From contig JACVGT010000034.1 of NCBI GenBank assembly GCA_018992685.1, positions 1 through 64,000 on the forward strand: DNA of 64,000 nucleotides, in the 5' to 3' direction. Below the pieces are notes generated by a model, which was given only the letters and a program-made list of their open reading frames with translations, did no database searches and was not told the DNA's origin. This DNA comes from Theionarchaea archaeon. GTDB lineage: Archaea > Methanobacteriota_B > Thermococci > Methanofastidiosales > SZ-28-30. Positions 33,944 to 42,297 of the stretch are shown piece by piece (positions within the stretch are counted from its first letter, which is position 1; every line of letters starts with the position of its first letter). The position numbers and the translations under genes were made by a program.

Positions 33944-34564
33944 ATGATCGAGGTCGAGCTCAGCGTCAGTATCCAAGGGAACTACGGCTGTGACATCACG
34001 AATCGCCACCAGGATCTCATCTTGGAAGTTGTCTCAGGGTACAATGAAGAAGGAACGGTCTCTGGATTACTCAAGACCAACTACCCTCCCGAGGAGCTAC
34101 AGAATCTCCGTGAGGAGTTTTTGACCTTTCCGTATGTCAAGGAATATGAGGTTTTGGAGTCAGGATATGTTAGAATAGCAGTGGATTCCTCTGATTTTCC
34201 TCTTTCCCAGTTGATCCATACAGCAGGAGCTTTCTATATTTACCCCATCAGATTTCAGAAAGGGAGAGAACTGTGCACTCTCATCTTTGAAAACAAGAAG
34301 AGACTTCAATCTGTGCTTCAACACCTGGAAGACTGGAAGATTATACGAATCGGAAATGTGAACCTTCAGTTTGATCTGGAAGATCTAACTCCTCAGCAGT
34401 TGAAAGCAGTCAACCTGGCTATTGAACGAGGGTATTTCGAAATCCCCAAGAAAGTCAACCTGGAAGAGCTGTCAACCCAGATGAAACTATCAAGAACGAC
34501 CTTCTTGGAACACTTGCGAAAGGCTGAAAAGAAAATACTGTCACGATACTTCGAGATGGACTGA
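33944..34564 (+). CDS. HTH_10 (bat-type) transcriptional regulator
   Basis: 206 residues. The C-terminus carries the HTH_10 domain LTPQQLKAVNLAIERGYFEIPKK, then VNLEELSTQMKLSRTTFLEHLRKAEKKIL, which is specific to archaeal bat-like regulators. The N-terminal ~140 residues are a beta-rich sensing region without PAS or GAF motifs. It follows the ECF S component by about 20 nt and may respond to the transported compound. That link is inference. Confidence 0.88.
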   Translation: MIEVELSVSIQGNYGCDITNRHQDLILEVVSGYNEEGTVSGLLKTNYPPEELQNLREEFLTFPYVKEYEVLESGYVRIAVDSSDFPLSQLIHTAGAFYIYPIRFQKGRELCTLIFENKKRLQSVLQHLEDWKIIRIGNVNLQFDLEDLTPQQLKAVNLAIERGYFEIPKKVNLEELSTQMKLSRTTFLEHLRKAEKKILSRYFEMD

Positions 34565-34738
34565 GAACGGAATCTTCCTGGTACAAAAGTCATACATGAA
34601 GGTTTCATGCTCTCGAGTATCTCCTGGGCCCTGTGTACGTGCATTCAATTATTGTGGTTCCTTTGAGCATGCAGTACCCATTCATTCCCCTCTTGTGGAT
34701 GGAATGGTGAGGAAGCATCAAGCGTCGCCCTGGATGGA

Positions 34739-35068
34739 TCAACATGTGAGATGAAAAGCTGCCGCCTTCTTTCCAGTCAATGTGTTAAAAACGGTCACAG
34801 CCTCCCCTGTCTTCTTTACGATTAGAGTTATCCCCTTATTTTCTAGAAATTCCCTGGTCTTATCAAGTACTTTCATGAACCCATGGGCTCCTGTACCCAC
34901 CACCAGGACCTCAGGGGATTCGTCGACAATCACATCCAGATCTTCAGGCCCCACTGCATGACCCTGCTTTCTCCACCAACTGTGCACCTTCCCTGCAACA
35001 ATTATAATGTCTGAAGTGTATTCCTTTCCATCAATACCAATATGTCCAAAAGAGTACTGCTCGATCAT
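34739..35068 (-). CDS. Mth938-domain (DUF498) protein
   Basis: 109 residues with the Mth938/AAMDC fold: YSFGHIGIDGKEYTSDIIIVAGKV, then VLVVGTGAHGFMKV and a final VFNTLTGKKAAAFHLTC. The family is conserved in archaea, bacteria and animals but its function is not known. ATG 35068 sits ~20-30 nt after a TATA-like TGTTTAAGAG, so it is likely monocistronic and leaderless. Confidence 0.88.
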   Translation of the reverse strand: MIEQYSFGHIGIDGKEYTSDIIIVAGKVHSWWRKQGHAVGPEDLDVIVDESPEVLVVGTGAHGFMKVLDKTREFLENKGITLIVKKTGEAVTVFNTLTGKKAAAFHLTC

Positions 35069-35138
35069 TGCTCCTCATCGTTGTGAACTCTCTTAAACAT
35101 TTCTTCTCCGACAAATCCGGTCTACACCAATTCACAAC

Positions 35139-35158
35139 AAAAAAGAAAAAAAGAAGTG
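35139..35158 (-). terminator. T-tract terminator after the DUF35/thiolase operon
   Basis: On the minus strand a run with two T-blocks (CTTTTTTTCTTTTTTG) starts directly at the end of the DUF35 gene. Confidence 0.55.
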
Positions 35159-35887
35159 TTATCTCTTCCATCTCTTCTCAATGTCTTCCTTCTTCATGCC
35201 AAACCGTTTCTCAAGATAGGCATAGGTTCCCTGCAGGTCCCGCTCCATGTCCTTCAAATAGTCTGGGTTATTGAGGCAAGAATTCTCGGGGATCTTTTGC
35301 CCCTTTACCGGGACAGCGTACATGTCCATCAATTCGCCCATTCTCTTGTCTCTGAACTTGATTTCCACTTTCTGTCCCACAAAGATATCAGTAGGAGCAG
35401 TAATGACTTGCATGGGGATAGTGGTGTCACTACCCTCTATTTGTACGTATGCCAGAACAAACGGCAGCATCTCCAGGAAGGCATCAGCCGAAAATAGCAT
35501 TACAGAGAAGGTGTGTACTTCACCTTTCAGAGGCAATTCTACCCATTCAGTTTCAGCAACCTTACACGTGGGGTTCCAGCAGTGCATCCGTGGGGGGCAA
35601 TACGTCGTACCACACACAGGACACCGTGTTCCGTACAAGGTCTTCTCAATTAGTCCCCTGAAGAATTTCGAGACCAACCCGTAGGAATGGGTAAACAGTG
35701 CTCCATGGGGTCTATTCACCAGCATGAAGTCTCCCACTTTGGCATCCTCGATCTTTCCCGGACCACACGGTGCCTTGATAAACTGGTATCCTTCAACTCT
35801 GAAGTTTCCTTTCCTCGCCCAGGCTTCCCACTCCTTGTAAATGGGGGTGGATTCATCTTTCTCCACTTTGATTTTTTCATCTGCCAT
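35159..35887 (-). CDS. DUF35 OB-fold zinc-ribbon acyl-CoA-associated protein
   Basis: 242 residues from ATG 35887, preceded by GAGGTGATTGC. The rubredoxin-like ribbon CPVCGTTYCPPRMHCWNPTC gives zinc ligands, followed by an OB fold (VHTFSVMLFS...FVLAYVQIEG). DUF35 proteins hold thiolase and HMG-CoA synthase together in archaea and pass acetoacetyl-CoA between them. Here the partner is the thiolase 5 nt upstream, while no HMG-CoA synthase gene is present. The N-terminal ~75 and C-terminal ~40 residues extend beyond the short archaeal version (~130 residues). Confidence 0.85.
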   Translation of the reverse strand: MADEKIKVEKDESTPIYKEWEAWARKGNFRVEGYQFIKAPCGPGKIEDAKVGDFMLVNRPHGALFTHSYGLVSKFFRGLIEKTLYGTRCPVCGTTYCPPRMHCWNPTCKVAETEWVELPLKGEVHTFSVMLFSADAFLEMLPFVLAYVQIEGSDTTIPMQVITAPTDIFVGQKVEIKFRDKRMGELMDMYAVPVKGQKIPENSCLNNPDYLKDMERDLQGTYAYLEKRFGMKKEDIEKRWKR

Positions 35888-35892
35888 TGCAA

Positions 35893-37173
35893 TCACCTCG
35901 AGTACACAATCACGCCGCCCTGGCACCCGGTACCACCGTGTCCTGTGGTAAGGGCTTTTTCAGCGTCTGGGATCTGCAGCGTAGAATCACCGAATTTCTC
36001 TGGAATTCTCCCCGAAAGCTGCCAGTACAGAAACAGCGACTGCATCAACGAGGTAGCCCCAACAGGATGTGCAAAGGACGTCAATCCGCCACTTGCCTGA
36101 CAGGGTAGTTCTCCGGACCGCTCTACGATTCCCTCCCGGATCATGGTCTTACCTTCACCTCGCTTGCAGAACTTCAAATCCTCATAGAGAGTCAGTTCCA
36201 CGCCGTCATATGGTGCAAAGATTTCTGCCAGATCGATTTCTCTTACAGGGTTCTTGATGTCGGCTTCCTTATAGGCAGTGACTGCTCCTTCCCTCAGGGA
36301 GCCGAAGTTTGCCATATCGGGATAGGGAGTTTTGGGTTTCTTGACAGTATCAGGATAGATCTTCTCGTCTTCAGGGTATACACCATGATATGCCCAGTCC
36401 ACGAGCCTGTCACCCGGTCGCATTGAGTCAGTTCCCAACCCCACTCCTTCAAACCACATGGGAGTGTCACTGTATTTTTTGGCGACCTTTTCAGATGCCA
36501 TCAATAAACAGCAGGCGCCCTCAGAGATTAAGGCACAGTTCATTCTCCTGTAGGGCCAGGCCACAATTCTGTCTTTGTAGTAGTCCTCAAGCGTTATGTA
36601 GCCTGTTCCGTGCTCACTTCTCCACTGAGAATACGGGTTGTGGGTAGCATTATTGTGGTTTTTCACTGCAATTTTCCCAAGGTCTTCAATCGTTTCGCCG
36701 TACAGCTGCATGTGTCTCGTTTCCAGGCAGGCATAGTACCCATTATAGTATCCACCAACAGTGAAATCCCAGTCCGTATCTGATGCCGATGCGATAAATT
36801 CATTGGTTGTGGCAGTGTCAACCTCAGACATCCATTCCCAACCAGGAACAAGTACCAAATCATAGTATCCAGATTTGATCAGGTAATATGCATTGATAAT
36901 GGCATCCAAGGGAGTGCTTCCTCCGGATTCAACCCGGTATCCTGGTTTTCTGTGTAATCCTAAATAGTCTTGGATAATCCACCCCATGCATAGCTGCTGG
37001 TTCAAGTGATCACTGAAATAGGACATCATGACAAACTCAATGTCCTGGGGGTCCAGTTCCGGTGTGTCATTCATGAGGTCTCGGAATGCAATAGCCACTC
37101 CTTCCTCGGCATTCTCGTATCTGAATCTGTCTCCACGAAAGATACCACCACCGACTATAGCTACTCTACTCAT
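35893..37173 (-). CDS. Thiolase-like protein lacking the usual catalytic cysteine
   Basis: 426 residues from ATG 37173, with GGAGGT upstream. The thiolase fold is clear: AIVGGGIF at the start, the KNHNNATHNPYSQ segment, SEGACCLLMASEKV, and the C-terminal FAHPVGATSLMQ with its active-site His. The nucleophile loop, normally VEAACASGG, reads RVESGGSTPLDA, so the acyl-accepting Cys is absent; the nearest cysteine is ~30 residues earlier. The end GGTGCQGGVIVYSR keeps a Cys at the second site. It may bind acyl-CoA without forming a thioester intermediate. The DUF35 partner gene follows 5 nt later. A decayed second thiolase lies directly upstream. Confidence 0.85.
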   Translation of the reverse strand: MSRVAIVGGGIFRGDRFRYENAEEGVAIAFRDLMNDTPELDPQDIEFVMMSYFSDHLNQQLCMGWIIQDYLGLHRKPGYRVESGGSTPLDAIINAYYLIKSGYYDLVLVPGWEWMSEVDTATTNEFIASASDTDWDFTVGGYYNGYYACLETRHMQLYGETIEDLGKIAVKNHNNATHNPYSQWRSEHGTGYITLEDYYKDRIVAWPYRRMNCALISEGACCLLMASEKVAKKYSDTPMWFEGVGLGTDSMRPGDRLVDWAYHGVYPEDEKIYPDTVKKPKTPYPDMANFGSLREGAVTAYKEADIKNPVREIDLAEIFAPYDGVELTLYEDLKFCKRGEGKTMIREGIVERSGELPCQASGGLTSFAHPVGATSLMQSLFLYWQLSGRIPEKFGDSTLQIPDAEKALTTGHGGTGCQGGVIVYSR

Positions 37174-37467
37174 TGATGTACCTCCTCTTATCATAGATAA
37201 CGAAGCCACTGTGGCGTACTATGGTTTGCGGATGGAGAATGATGTGACCTGCAGCATTCACCCTGGTCTCCCGGGCGAGTGTGGCTGCTGGCTGCAGATG
37301 GTGGGGTTCAATACATATAATGAACCAATCAACATGCCGGCCGGATTGATTCCTGCACCATCCCCTGCGCATGAGGTTGCCCTGTACACGACATCCTTCC
37401 ATGATGCATCGGAAGTCACAGATAGAGAATCTGTGTACCCAACTCCCACGATTGCAGCTCTGATCAT
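37174..37467 (-). pseudogene. Frameshifted N-terminal remnant of a second thiolase
   Basis: From ATG 37467 (after GAGGTGAATGA) the frame reads MIRAAIVGVGYTDSLS, SWKDVVYRATS and GDGAGINPA, a typical thiolase N-terminus. It then shifts near 37335 to another frame continuing HVDWFIICIEP, which matches the expected DVDxF segment. The rest (~35 codons) decays before the intact thiolase starts at 37173. Only ~25 percent of a thiolase remains. Its position suggests the operon once had two thiolase-like subunits and lost one, perhaps the catalytic one. A single-base assembly error could create the shift, but the C-terminal 75 percent would still be missing. Confidence 0.7.
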
Positions 37468-37540
37468 TCATTCACCTCTTTCAGGTCTTGCAGGCAGATT
37501 TGTTCTACCACAGTAACCTCTGCTAGACTTTACGGGCTTC

Positions 37541-37551
37541 CTTTAAAAGCA
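37541..37551 (-). promoter_or_regulatory. TATA-like box for the thiolase/DUF35 operon
   Basis: GCTTTTAAAGG on the minus strand lies ~75 nt before ATG 37467 of the thiolase remnant and serves the intact genes behind it. Confidence 0.45.
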
Positions 37552-37556
37552 TAACC

Positions 37557-37570
37557 TTTACATATGTAAA
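37557..37570. promoter_or_regulatory. 14-nt palindrome between divergent promoters
   Basis: TTTACATATGTAAA is a perfect palindrome located between the thiolase operon promoter and the AF1577-like radical SAM gene. It could be a regulator site shared by both; AT-rich palindromes also arise by chance. Confidence 0.35.
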
Positions 37571-37661
37571 TAATGGGATGAGTAGAAGGTGGGACAGGAT
37601 AGGGTGTGTACAAGGAAGGTGGCATCGGTATGTTTTAATGTACAGAAGAGCTGGAGTCTTC

Positions 37662-38759
37662 ATGCACTACCACCTGATTCTGACAGATCAGTGTAATCTA
37701 AAATGCAGGTATTGCTATGAGAAATCAATACTAGACAGTGGGACTCCTTCACGGTTTACGTATGATTTTTCAGCACCCTCTACGTTTTCCGTGAGTATTG
37801 AAAGACTGAAACGGTTTCTGGAAAAGGATGAGAATCCCATCATTATATTTTATGGAGGAGAGCCCTTGCTGGAACTGGAAAAGATGATGAAAATCATGGA
37901 CTCCCTTGACGTGCCATACAGGATACAGACGAATGGGTTGCTCCTGGACAGGGTTCCCCGAGAGTATGTGAAGAGGGTTGGGAGAATTTTGGTTTCTCTG
38001 GATGGGGACAGAGACAGGACTGATCATAATAGGGGGGAACATACATTCGACACAGTGATGGGGAATATTCGCACTATTCTCCCCTGGTATCCTGGCGAGA
38101 TTGTTGCACGAATCACCATTGCGCAGGATTGCCCTGACATTTGTGAGCAGGTTCAGTTCTTGGTTGGAGAGGGGTTCAGGTCAATTCACTGGCAGCTGGA
38201 TGCAGGATTCTATGGGTTTGATTTTGATGAGCGTAGGTTTGCAGAGTTTGTGGAGAAGTATAATGAGAGTATTGGGAGGTTGGTCACGTTCTGGGTTAGA
38301 AATCTCGAAAAGGGTAATTTCCTACGGTTGTATCCTTTTGTGGGCATTATTTCTTCGTTGCTAGATGGAGAGACAACGAGAGTACGATGTGGAGCGGGCC
38401 ATGCAGGGTACTGTATTACCACTGATGGGAAAGTTGTGGCCTGCCCCATTGGGTGTTTTGCAACGGAGTTAGTGGCAGGTAACCTGGAGACGCATCCGGA
38501 GGATTTGAAGAAGTTCGACGTTTCTGGCAGATGTCTGGAATGTGTATCAAGGGATATATGTGGGGGAAGGTGTTTGTACTGGAATAAAACGAGGTTGTGG
38601 CCAGAAGAAGGGGACAACCTGATCTGCAACACAGTTTCTCACCTCATCAGAGAATTGAAGGAAGTGATACCTGTAATTGAGAAAATGATCTCTTGTGGTG
38701 TAGTCAGGAAAGAAGATTTTGCGTACGAAAAGTATTTTGGTCCAGAGATCATTCCTTAG
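37662..38759 (+). CDS. AF1577-type putative peptide-modifying radical SAM/SPASM enzyme
   Basis: 365 residues from ATG 37662 (MHYHLILTDQCNLKCRYC), since the ORF upstream of this lacks a start signal. The radical SAM motif CNLKCRYC is at residues ~11-18. IIFYGGEPLLE and ILVSLDGDRDRTD follow, and the C-terminal half carries CGAGHAGYCITTDGKVVACPIG, CLECVSRDICGGRC and IC as SPASM-like cysteines. These are the hallmarks of the archaeal AF1577 family (putative peptide modification). No short precursor gene with a ribosome site was seen next to it, so its substrate may be encoded elsewhere or be a protein. It is divergent from the thiolase operon. Confidence 0.85.
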   Translation: MHYHLILTDQCNLKCRYCYEKSILDSGTPSRFTYDFSAPSTFSVSIERLKRFLEKDENPIIIFYGGEPLLELEKMMKIMDSLDVPYRIQTNGLLLDRVPREYVKRVGRILVSLDGDRDRTDHNRGEHTFDTVMGNIRTILPWYPGEIVARITIAQDCPDICEQVQFLVGEGFRSIHWQLDAGFYGFDFDERRFAEFVEKYNESIGRLVTFWVRNLEKGNFLRLYPFVGIISSLLDGETTRVRCGAGHAGYCITTDGKVVACPIGCFATELVAGNLETHPEDLKKFDVSGRCLECVSRDICGGRCLYWNKTRLWPEEGDNLICNTVSHLIRELKEVIPVIEKMISCGVVRKEDFAYEKYFGPEIIP

Positions 38760-38791
38760 GTGAAATCTGCGAATCTTCCTGGAGAACACTC

Positions 38792-39157
38792 TTACTCTCT
38801 CATGGTTCTGAGACGGTCCAGAGCCTCACGATATTGTCCTCCCTGCTCGGCCTGCTTTTCGAGGTTTCCGCAAGGAAAGTCGTCACACTCATGACACCCT
38901 TCATACCCTTTCTTGTCGATACAACACACCAGAATGGGACATTCAGGTGACCAGTGAACAGAACGATCACCACGGCATCCCTTGCAATACATGTTCCGAC
39001 TGATAATTTCTTCGGTGCCCTCATTCTCCCCAATCAACCCTTGAGTCTGAAACCACTTTACAATTCGCTCAGCAGCTTCTGAGTCAAAGGGGATTCTTCT
39101 GATATCACAGACTTCACAATCCAATCCACAAACAGCAATCATTTCTTCACATGTCAT
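38792..39157 (-). CDS. DUF3795 cysteine-rich protein
   Basis: 121 residues. The pattern CGLDCEVCDIRR at the N-terminus, then YCKGCRG, CPILVCCIDKKGYEGCHECDDFPCGNL matches the DUF3795 family, with about 12 cysteines that could bind zinc or Fe-S. Function is unknown. A TATA-like TTTTTAACTAC at 39175-39188 gives a leaderless start at ATG 39157. It is convergent with the radical SAM gene. Confidence 0.85.
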   Translation of the reverse strand: MTCEEMIAVCGLDCEVCDIRRIPFDSEAAERIVKWFQTQGLIGENEGTEEIISRNMYCKGCRGDRSVHWSPECPILVCCIDKKGYEGCHECDDFPCGNLEKQAEQGGQYREALDRLRTMRE

Positions 39158-39389
39158 TACTTCTCTTTGGCTTCTGTAGTTAAAAACCTGTCAGTCAATC
39201 AGGTGGGAACGCGGCATTCGATTTACGGTGGATAATTTGTAACTCAGGAAATTCGAAGAAGACAGGTTTCATGGGTTCAGAAAGCTGTCTCAGTCTTGAA
39301 CGACTCTTTGCCTTGCATTCTTAGAAAGAGTTGATATCTCTCCTCGACCGAACCGCCTGTCGCTCGACCGTGACATCCATTGGTTGGGG
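39158..39389. other. Intergenic region, no gene seen
   Basis: 232 nt holding the DUF3795 promoter at its left end and the 3' end of the methyltransferase gene at its right. No ORF with start signals and no clear RNA fold were recognised. Confidence 0.3.
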
Positions 39390-40115
39390 TTATTTCTGAC
39401 AGCTCACAACCTGTTCTACAGGATACTCTACTCCACAGCAGTTAATCTCTGCCGAATAGTCTTCAAAGAACTCTGGCTTCAGGACCCATTCCTTCAAGTG
39501 GCAAAGAGCAGCATCTCCCGAGAGTTTTACAGGGGTCAGAAAATATTCCACCGTGATTCCAGAGAATCCAGCAGAATGAAGCACTCCCGCCAGTTCATCT
39601 GCAGGAGGAGAAAACCAGTCGTGGTCAAAGAGAGGGTCAGCTGAATACGCGTCAGCTATTATAACCAATTCTTGAGCCCTGGTTTCCGGGTAAGGACTCA
39701 AACACCCGTGGACAAAGGTTCCACCCTCTCTTAGAATTCGATGGAATTCATTAATCGTTTTCTGGGTATCATTTCTCGAGAGATCACACAGCAATTCATT
39801 ACTGACAATGAAGTCCACAGATCCAGTATGAATGCACATATCCCTCACATCTCCCTTGATGATACTGATGTTCAGTGCCCTCTCTTTCAGTGTGTTCAGG
39901 TCTCTCTCATAGACACCACGATATAGATCGTAGCATAGAATTCTCGACTCCTGCAGCAAGTGAGAAAGATGTGTTGTCAGTGCACCATCACCACACCCTG
40001 CCTCCAGAATGACAGCATGTTCTGGAATTTCAGCCAGGCCAACCATGAACTGAGCTAGGGCATCATAATACTTTGCAAGCACTGGTTCAATTTCCTCTCG
40101 CGTTCTGGCTATCAT
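39390..40115 (-). CDS. Class I SAM-dependent methyltransferase
   Basis: 241 residues. AdoMet motif I is LEAGCGDGALTTHL (residues ~35-48), with CYDLYRGVYERDL (motif II) and SVDFIVSNELLCDL (motif IV). The C-terminal ~70 residues with ADELAGVLHSAGF and many aromatic residues are a substrate lid. The substrate is unknown. It lies 87 nt downstream of the KptA fusion in the same direction, so the two may share a transcript. Confidence 0.8.
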   Translation of the reverse strand: MIARTREEIEPVLAKYYDALAQFMVGLAEIPEHAVILEAGCGDGALTTHLSHLLQESRILCYDLYRGVYERDLNTLKERALNISIIKGDVRDMCIHTGSVDFIVSNELLCDLSRNDTQKTINEFHRILREGGTFVHGCLSPYPETRAQELVIIADAYSADPLFDHDWFSPPADELAGVLHSAGFSGITVEYFLTPVKLSGDAALCHLKEWVLKPEFFEDYSAEINCCGVEYPVEQVVSCQK

Positions 40116-40201
40116 GTCTGATGAAGAGCATACGAGAATATCAATCTTTTTGTGAATTCAACTCAGATCAGGGTGCTGGGACAGTGTCATACTGCACTCT
40201 T

Positions 40202-41326
40202 TCATCCTTCAATTCTGGAAATATATTGGGGCGGAATGTGATCTGCCACATACACTATGTTGCTGGCCTTCTGGATGGAGACACCATTCTCCAGCGCCTT
40301 TTTAGCATCCACTTTCAGAAGGACAGGAACCTCACAGTGCCTTTTCCCCACCTCATGAGCAACCTCAATGGTTGGCGACAAATGGACTTTCTGTCTGCCT
40401 TTGGGGTTCAGCCCTTCTCTCAGAATGCGAGCTGCCGCTTTCTCTGTTGTCCCATGGTACAAAACGTGAATGTCAGCTGGATTAAGATCTATTGAGACGG
40501 GGTAGGAATGTCCATAGACTGCCCGTATCTTCTCGTGAGAAATCTCAAATCTCCCCTTACTGTCACTATCTGCCACAGACTGAACAACTTGACCACCCAC
40601 TCCAAGTTTCTTTCGCACCATTCTGGTCACTTCATTGAGGGGGACAAACCCACTTTCTGAAATGCTGGGAGGAGGATGATGTCTTAGTATGTAGCTTATG
40701 TACTTGGACACCTCTTCTCGTGTGATCGTCATGAGAACCCGTGTGGGAGTGATTATGCTGTCAACGGTGAAGTCCCAGGCATCCTGAGGAACCCAATCAA
40801 CAACCTGCATGTCATGGACAGTGACTACAATGGGTGAAGCAGGAATTTTACCGTTGGTTCTCAGAATTTGAATCTCTCTGTCTCCATATCCACCCCCCTT
40901 TCCGATTCTCCCTCCCATAAGATCAACTGCCACTGCTCCCTGGACCACCAGGTCTACTGCAGGAATATTGTCCTCAGGCAGTGACATACCCTGAGTAAGA
41001 GCACCTCTAATGGTCGATGCCTTTGCCTCAGTTCCTTTCACGGGGTTGACTTGGAGGAATCCTGATCTCAACCGAGGAGTTGGCATTATCAGAGTCTTTC
41101 CCTGTCGCAGCACCAATTCCCGGACGGGTGTTTGAGGTGAATCGGGAGCTACAAAAACGGTGCGGGCATTCTTGAATATGTCCAGCGTTCCAAGGCGTGA
41201 AGCTGCCCTTTCAGCTCCTTCAAAGTTAGGAATTCTCCCCCATGCGTAAGGAAATCGTTCTACACCTGCCATTTTCATTTTTTTCCAGATACTCTCTCGC
41301 ATGACCTGTTTATCCGGACTCTTCAT
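40202..41326 (-). CDS. 5-formyl-THF cyclo-ligase-like / KptA RNA 2'-phosphotransferase fusion
   Basis: 374 residues from ATG 41326, ~25-30 nt after a TATA-like CTTTTTATGG at 41350-41359. Residues ~15-195 match the MTHFSD/COG0212 form of 5-formyltetrahydrofolate cyclo-ligase (RIPNFEGAERAA, MPTPRLRSGF, GRIGKGGGYGDRE). Residues ~203-374 are a complete Tpt1/KptA RNA 2'-phosphotransferase, with the catalytic set R215-H216 (ILRHHP), R268 (IRAVYGHS) and R329 (VGKRH), and LYHGTTEKAA. KptA removes the 2'-phosphate left at RNA splice junctions using NAD+. The frame is continuous with no internal stop, so the fusion is real unless there is an assembly error. The coupling of a folate-type ligase with KptA is unusual. 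Confidence 0.88.
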   Translation of the reverse strand: MKSPDKQVMRESIWKKMKMAGVERFPYAWGRIPNFEGAERAASRLGTLDIFKNARTVFVAPDSPQTPVRELVLRQGKTLIMPTPRLRSGFLQVNPVKGTEAKASTIRGALTQGMSLPEDNIPAVDLVVQGAVAVDLMGGRIGKGGGYGDREIQILRTNGKIPASPIVVTVHDMQVVDWVPQDAWDFTVDSIITPTRVLMTITREEVSKYISYILRHHPPPSISESGFVPLNEVTRMVRKKLGVGGQVVQSVADSDSKGRFEISHEKIRAVYGHSYPVSIDLNPADIHVLYHGTTEKAAARILREGLNPKGRQKVHLSPTIEVAHEVGKRHCEVPVLLKVDAKKALENGVSIQKASNIVYVADHIPPQYISRIEG

Positions 41327-41489
41327 GTAATCACGTTTCCTCAGGCAGCCATAAAAAGTGTTTGTGAACCCCGCTTTCGAAGTTCCCGTGTGTCTTTCAG
41401 CATACAGGAAAAGGTAATCACTCTTTGAACAGAGTCTCACCGCATCTGTCAGCAAGAATGATCTCCTCAGAATTCAGGTTGAACATGTT

Positions 41490-41511
41490 CCAAAAAAGAA
41501 AAGAAAGAAGG
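41490..41511 (-). terminator. T-rich terminator after the slipin gene
   Basis: On the minus strand, TTCTTTCTTTTCTTTTTTGG follows within a few bases of the slipin stop at 41514. Confidence 0.5.
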
Positions 41512-41513
41512 AA

Positions 41514-42284
41514 TTACTTTTTCTGTTCCTTGGGTAAGAACGCACGCAGTATCTCAATGGGGAAGGGCAGCACGACAGTGCTGGCATTCTCTGCACTGAC
41601 CTCACTGATTGTCCGCAGTGTTCTCAGCTGCAGTGCTATGGGCTCTGCTGCCATTACGTGAGCTGCCTCAGCGAGTTTCTGAGCAGCCTGGAACTCACCT
41701 TCTGCGTTGATGATCTTTGCTCGTCTATCTCGCTCTGCTTCTGCTTGAGCAGCCATTGCTCTCTGCATGGTTTTGGGGATTTCTACGTCTTTAATTTCCA
41801 CAGTAGATACTTTGATTCCCCAAGGATCTGTGGCTTCATCAATAATCTCCTGGAGCTTGGTGTTGAGCTGCTCTCTCTCTGCAAGCAACTGGTCCAGATG
41901 AGCCTGACCAATCACACTTCTCAAGGTAGTCTGTGAGATCTGCTGCGTGGCTGCAATGAAGTTCTGAACCTGGACAATGGACTTTTCAGGGTCCATTACC
42001 CTGAAGTACACCACAGCATTCACCCGCACAGGGACATTGTCCTTGGTGATTACCTCCTGCACAGGAACATCAATGACAGCAGTTCGCAGATCAATCCTGA
42101 ACATCTTATCAACGAGGGGAATGATGAGAAACAGACCGGGGCCCTTGGCACCCAGCAGTCTCCCCAGCCTAAAGATGACACCCCGTTCATATTCTTTCAC
42201 GATCTTAATTGCGTTGCTCAGGAAGATTACTATTATGAAGAATACAATGAAAATCGCCGGAAACAATGAACCGATATCGACCAT
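41514..42284 (-). CDS. Slipin (SPFH/Band 7) membrane protein
   Basis: 256 residues from ATG 42284, preceded by GGAGGTGATAAA; earlier in-frame starts are rejected for lack of signal. One membrane helix (residues ~7-28), then the SPFH domain (IVKEYERGVIFRLGRLLGAKGPGLF, TVDVPVQEVITKDNV-like segment, PEKSIVQVQNF), and a helical tail rich in Ala/Glu (AAQAEAERDRRAKIINAEGE). Slipins assemble at the membrane and are cleaved by the NfeD protease encoded immediately upstream, which starts the operon. The intergenic distance of about 14 nt implies co-translation. Confidence 0.92.
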   Translation of the reverse strand: MVDIGSLFPAIFIVFFIIVIFLSNAIKIVKEYERGVIFRLGRLLGAKGPGLFLIIPLVDKMFRIDLRTAVIDVPVQEVITKDNVPVRVNAVVYFRVMDPEKSIVQVQNFIAATQQISQTTLRSVIGQAHLDQLLAEREQLNTKLQEIIDEATDPWGIKVSTVEIKDVEIPKTMQRAMAAQAEAERDRRAKIINAEGEFQAAQKLAEAAHVMAAEPIALQLRTLRTISEVSAENASTVVLPFPIEILRAFLPKEQKK

Positions 42285-42297
42285 TTTATCACCTCCA

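Noticed and set aside
33944..34564. Riboswitch upstream of the ECF S component/HTH_10 gene
   Set aside because: The promoter distances make both genes leaderless, so there is no 5' leader to hold a riboswitch.
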